Shown here in pieces: positions 61,007-64,000 of a DNA stretch of 64,000 nucleotides. The first letter of the stretch is position 1. Every line of letters starts with the position of its first letter. Where the stretch lies: assembly GCF_019492185.1 (NCBI RefSeq), contig NZ_JAICCF010000002.1, positions 1,178,001 through 1,242,000 of the forward strand, given 5' to 3'. The stretch comes from Chitinophaga rhizophila. Lineage in GTDB: Bacteria > Bacteroidota > Bacteroidia > Chitinophagales > Chitinophagaceae. Under the pieces are notes generated by a model, which worked only from the letters and a program-made list of their open reading frames with translations, did no database searches and had not been told where the DNA came from. The translations under genes were made by a program, and so were the position numbers.

Positions 61007-63655
61007 GTGAAAAGGACCCTTATACTATTGCTTTTTATTCTCCTGATTGGAAACATAACAAAAGCCTCCCATATCATTGGAGGCGAAATGTTCTATAGAT
61101 ACATCTCCCGCAACGGTGATAACATCACTTACAGGGTGACGTTAAAGCTGTTCCGCATATGCGGCAGCGGGACGAATATAGCAGAGTTACCTGACAGGGT
61201 CTATTTTACCATATTCAATAAAGCTACCAATACAAGGTTTGATGCGCCCACTGTAGAAAGAGCCACCAAAGAAACACAGTACCTGGGCGCAGTAGATCCC
61301 TGTATTGTAAATCCTCCGAATATCTGTTTTCAGATCGGTACTTATGTCAGAGATATTACAGTACCCATTACTGCCGCAGGATATGTTGTATCGTTTCAGA
61401 GCTGCTGCCGGGATAACTCTATGCAGAATATCATTGATACACGCGTTCCCAGTAACGAGCAGCAGTTTCCCGGCAATGGCGCTACCTATTTCACAGAATT
61501 GCCAGGATCTGATGACATACTGACCAATTCCGGTCCTTACTTTGCAAAAGACGAAGCCGTACTGGTGTGCGCCAATAAGAAGTTCACATATGACTTCTCG
61601 GCCAAAGACCCTGACGCGGATAGCCTGGTGTACTCTTTCTGCGATGCATATGGTGGAGGCTATACAACAGATGGTTCAGGCGTGCCTCGTCCTTCTGACG
61701 CTCCGCCCTATAACTTCATACCTTATAAAAGTCCGTTTGCCGGTACTGCACCATTAGGTATACAGGCAGTTATTGATCCGAAGACAGGTGTGATATCGGG
61801 TATTGCACCCAATGCCGGCAAATATGTCGTGACCGTCTGCGCATCTGAATACCGTAATGGCCGGCTGCTTAGTATCCACCGTAAAGATTTCCATATCAAC
61901 GTAACCACCTGTGTAAGAGAAGTAGTCGCTGCCATGCCTGAAAAGTATAACGACTGCTCCGGTTACACCGTCACTTTCCTTAATAACAGTACAGAAGGTA
62001 AAACCTATGACTGGGATTTCGGAGATGGCCAGACATTGACTACCCAGAGCACAGACCCATTACCACATACCTACGCACAGGATGGCACCTATACCGTAAA
62101 GCTATGGGTAGATAAAAACAGCAATTGCGGAGACAGTGCTACAGCTACCGCCTATGTTTACCCGATGCTCAGACCAGATCCGCGCATCAGCGGGTTCTGT
62201 AGCAATACCACTACCGTATTTACTGATCATTCCACCACATCCAGTACAACAGATGCCATCAACTATTACCGCTGGGATTTTGGAGATGGTAGTTCCGTTG
62301 CGGACACTTCTAACCAGAAGAACGCAACTTATCAATATCCTGGACCAGGCAACTATGAGGTAGTCTTACAGATTAAAACAGCCCAGGGTTGCGAACGTGC
62401 AGATACAAGTCATATCATTATATATGACAGACCACCATTAACTACTACCGAAGATACTTTGCTCTGTATCCGTAACTCGATACAGCTGCGGGCAGAAAGT
62501 TCAGTTGACGGCAACGTCGTTAACGGCAGCTATACCTGGACACCGGCTTATAATATCACCAATGCCAATACCGCTACTCCGACAATCTTCCCAAAGGTAG
62601 ATACGACTTATACCGTTACATTCACAGATGCTACAGGATGCAGCAATACAAGCCAGGTCGCTATAGACGTAAGAGATACGCTCATTATCCGGACTATCGC
62701 CGATAGTACCATATGTACAGGTGATGAAGTGCATATCAGGGCGTTTCCTGACGGGGAATATCCGCTTACCTGGTATAATATGGCAGATAATTCAACTGTG
62801 GGTACCGGCACAGTATTGAGCATTGTACCACCCGCACCGGCTGTGAACTACCTGGTCAGGGGGGAACTGGGAGGCTGTGATGGATATGACGATGTAAAAC
62901 TGACTGTTGTAGACCCTCCAGTGGCATATGCAGGTGAAGATACCACCATCTGTTATGGAGAACAGGTAGTACTACGTGCTACAGGCGGTAGCAGCTATCA
63001 GTGGACGCCAGCCAATACCCTCACCTCACCTATCAGCGCCAATACAGTAGCAAGGCCGACAGATACTACCAGGTACATCGTTACTGTGACGGACGTACTG
63101 GGTTGTCCTAAGCCTATCTACGATACAGTACAGATCAATGTCGTACCTCCGGTACAGGCATTTGCCGGCAATGACACCATCGTCATGTTAAACCAGCCGT
63201 TCCAGCTGAACGCTTCAGGCGGTACTTCCTATATATGGACGCCGGTAGACGGACTGGATAATCCGAATATCTATAACCCCACCACAAATATCAACCGGGA
63301 CTATACCTATACCGTGGCTGTCTATACGGATGAAGGTTGTATGGGTACGGATGCCATCAGGATACGATTCATCACAGGCCCGGACATCTACGTACCGTCA
63401 GGCTTTTCACCTAACGGAGACGGCCAGAACGACATCTTCCGTCCCCTGCCTGTAGGCATAGTAGAGATGGACTTTTTCCGGGTATATGACCGCTGGGGAA
63501 AGCTGATGTACAGCACATCAAAGTACCTGCAGGGATGGGATGGCTACTTCAATGGCGCACCCGCAGCTGTTGGTACATACGTTTGGGTAGTCCAGGGGAA
63601 AAATATCGATAATGAAACTGTCATTCGTAAGGGCACAGTAACGCTTGTCAGATAA
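61007..63655 (+). CDS. secreted PKD/Ig-repeat adhesin with T9SS type B sorting domain
   Basis: An 882-residue secreted protein starting at GTG 61007 with a signal peptide (KRTLILLLFILLIGNITKAS). The mature part begins HIIGGEMFYRYISRNG, shared with the next gene's product. Two PKD domains follow (YDWDFGDGQTL, YRWDFGDGSSV) around 310-480, then Ig-like units, and a CHU_C type B sorting domain (VPSGFSPNGDGQND, VYDRWGKLMYS, GWDGYFNG) in the last 90 residues. The frame upstream to 60938 overlaps the hydrolase gene and is rejected. No PorP/SprF gene is adjacent inside the window. A hairpin (AGAACTAT/ATAGTTCT, 63692-63714) follows the stop. Confidence 0.92.
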   Translation: MKRTLILLLFILLIGNITKASHIIGGEMFYRYISRNGDNITYRVTLKLFRICGSGTNIAELPDRVYFTIFNKATNTRFDAPTVERATKETQYLGAVDPCIVNPPNICFQIGTYVRDITVPITAAGYVVSFQSCCRDNSMQNIIDTRVPSNEQQFPGNGATYFTELPGSDDILTNSGPYFAKDEAVLVCANKKFTYDFSAKDPDADSLVYSFCDAYGGGYTTDGSGVPRPSDAPPYNFIPYKSPFAGTAPLGIQAVIDPKTGVISGIAPNAGKYVVTVCASEYRNGRLLSIHRKDFHINVTTCVREVVAAMPEKYNDCSGYTVTFLNNSTEGKTYDWDFGDGQTLTTQSTDPLPHTYAQDGTYTVKLWVDKNSNCGDSATATAYVYPMLRPDPRISGFCSNTTTVFTDHSTTSSTTDAINYYRWDFGDGSSVADTSNQKNATYQYPGPGNYEVVLQIKTAQGCERADTSHIIIYDRPPLTTTEDTLLCIRNSIQLRAESSVDGNVVNGSYTWTPAYNITNANTATPTIFPKVDTTYTVTFTDATGCSNTSQVAIDVRDTLIIRTIADSTICTGDEVHIRAFPDGEYPLTWYNMADNSTVGTGTVLSIVPPAPAVNYLVRGELGGCDGYDDVKLTVVDPPVAYAGEDTTICYGEQVVLRATGGSSYQWTPANTLTSPISANTVARPTDTTRYIVTVTDVLGCPKPIYDTVQINVVPPVQAFAGNDTIVMLNQPFQLNASGGTSYIWTPVDGLDNPNIYNPTTNINRDYTYTVAVYTDEGCMGTDAIRIRFITGPDIYVPSGFSPNGDGQNDIFRPLPVGIVEMDFFRVYDRWGKLMYSTSKYLQGWDGYFNGAPAAVGTYVWVVQGKNIDNETVIRKGTVTLVR

Positions 63656-63811
63656 TAAATTCTTCATCTAATTACATACTGTCAACTGTAAAGAACTATT
63701 CTACAGATAGTTCTAAAACCCGCGTGTATACTGGAAAAAATGATTGCTGGTACGGTATTTTTTTTGTAAATTCCTATACGAAAGTCATTTTACAGATTTG
63801 CACCCCTCTGA

Positions 63812-64000
63812 ATGTACAGATTCCTTATTCTGGCTATTTGCTGCACCTTTGTCCACGTTAGAGCAGATGCTTACCATATTATAGGCGGTGAGATATACTA
63901 CACCTACGTGGGGACTGCCGGTGACGGAGTATACCGTTACGAAATTGTGCTTAAATTGTACCGGGACGCTGATTTCACCTGCGGTCCGATACAAGGCTGT
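63812..64000 (+). CDS. start of a second HIIGGE-type secreted protein, cut by the window edge
   Basis: Sixty-three codons are visible from ATG 63812: signal peptide MYRFLILAICCTFVHVRADA, then YHIIGGEIYYTYVGTAG, closely parallel to the HIIGGEMFYRY start of the mature upstream adhesin, then VYRYEIVLKLYRDADFTCGP, also parallel to the neighbour's TYRVTLKLFRICGSG. It is therefore probably a paralogue in tandem, likely another T9SS type B protein, but the C-terminus is outside the window. CAGATTTGC (63793-63801), one base off consensus, lies 11 nt upstream. Confidence 0.8.
   Translation, partial: MYRFLILAICCTFVHVRADAYHIIGGEIYYTYVGTAGDGVYRYEIVLKLYRDADFTCGPIQGC

Noticed and set aside
1..64000. tRNA, rRNA or tmRNA genes
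   Set aside because: I looked through the intergenic regions for T-loop sequences such as GGTTCGAATCC and for long conserved RNA motifs, and found none that convinced me. A covariance-model scan would settle this.

Overview
The window looks like chromosomal DNA of a Bacteroidota bacterium, most likely of the family Chitinophagaceae and plausibly Chitinophaga. This is inferred from gene content and signals, not from a marker gene. Supporting signs are several giant secreted proteins ending in the type IX secretion (T9SS) type B sorting domain, two PorP/SprF-family proteins next to two of them, a PorE-like TPR/propeller/OmpA protein, and repeated use of the Bacteroidota promoter element TAnnTTTG (often TAnnTTTGC). 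There is no rRNA, tRNA, phage, insertion sequence or CRISPR array that I can see. The window is mostly core chromosome with a few cell-surface cassettes.

Layout. 1-6350: recN (cut by the left edge), a TPR protein, the Nif3/zinc-ribbon pair, and an M32 carboxypeptidase. 6344-7012: an exported rhodanese-thioredoxin fusion. 7394-13356: first T9SS cassette (1623-residue PKD adhesin plus PorP/SprF). 13423-18678: peroxiredoxin, a protein that is little more than a T9SS sorting domain, two rRNA methyltransferase-like genes flanking grpE-dnaJ. 18682-24712: VWA protein, hpt, a LysM glucosaminidase, an O-methyltransferase and a LOG-family protein. 25479-32256: OMP, FAD-linked oxidase and the second T9SS cassette (PorP/SprF plus a 1234-residue adhesin). 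32484-39773: recG, gltA, lptF/G-like, tgt and a family-2 glycosyltransferase. 39875-43203: rsmG, an ECF sigma factor with two small partners, and a zeta-toxin-like kinase with a small overlapping gene. 43361-48504: M1 peptidase, rsmI, purS, pssA and aminopeptidase P. 49019-60143: pckA, folD, queE, the PorE-like protein, an e(P4)-type phosphatase, dprA, guaB and lnt. 60219-64000: an alpha/beta hydrolase, a third T9SS adhesin and the first 63 codons of its paralogue.

How the genes fit together. Ribosome and RNA maintenance is well represented (RsmG, RsmI, RlmI-like and RlmK-like methyltransferases; Tgt and QueE, both of queuosine metabolism). So are DNA repair and uptake (RecN, RecG, DprA), purine synthesis and salvage (Hpt, PurS, GuaB), and envelope building (Lnt, LptF/G-like, PssA, GH73 glucosaminidase, PorE-like OmpA protein). 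The surface adhesins should be T9SS cargo, and the two adjacent PorP/SprF proteins are the obvious candidates for their partners.

The least explained items are: a zeta-like kinase with an extra N-terminal region and an overlapping small basic gene; two arrays of an 11-nt repeat in divergent intergenic regions; a run of promoters that abut the start codon, predicting leaderless mRNAs; a switch-like structured element before queE; a near-perfect 29-bp hairpin beside a decayed reading frame; and a Tgt that has lost two of its three zinc-binding cysteines.
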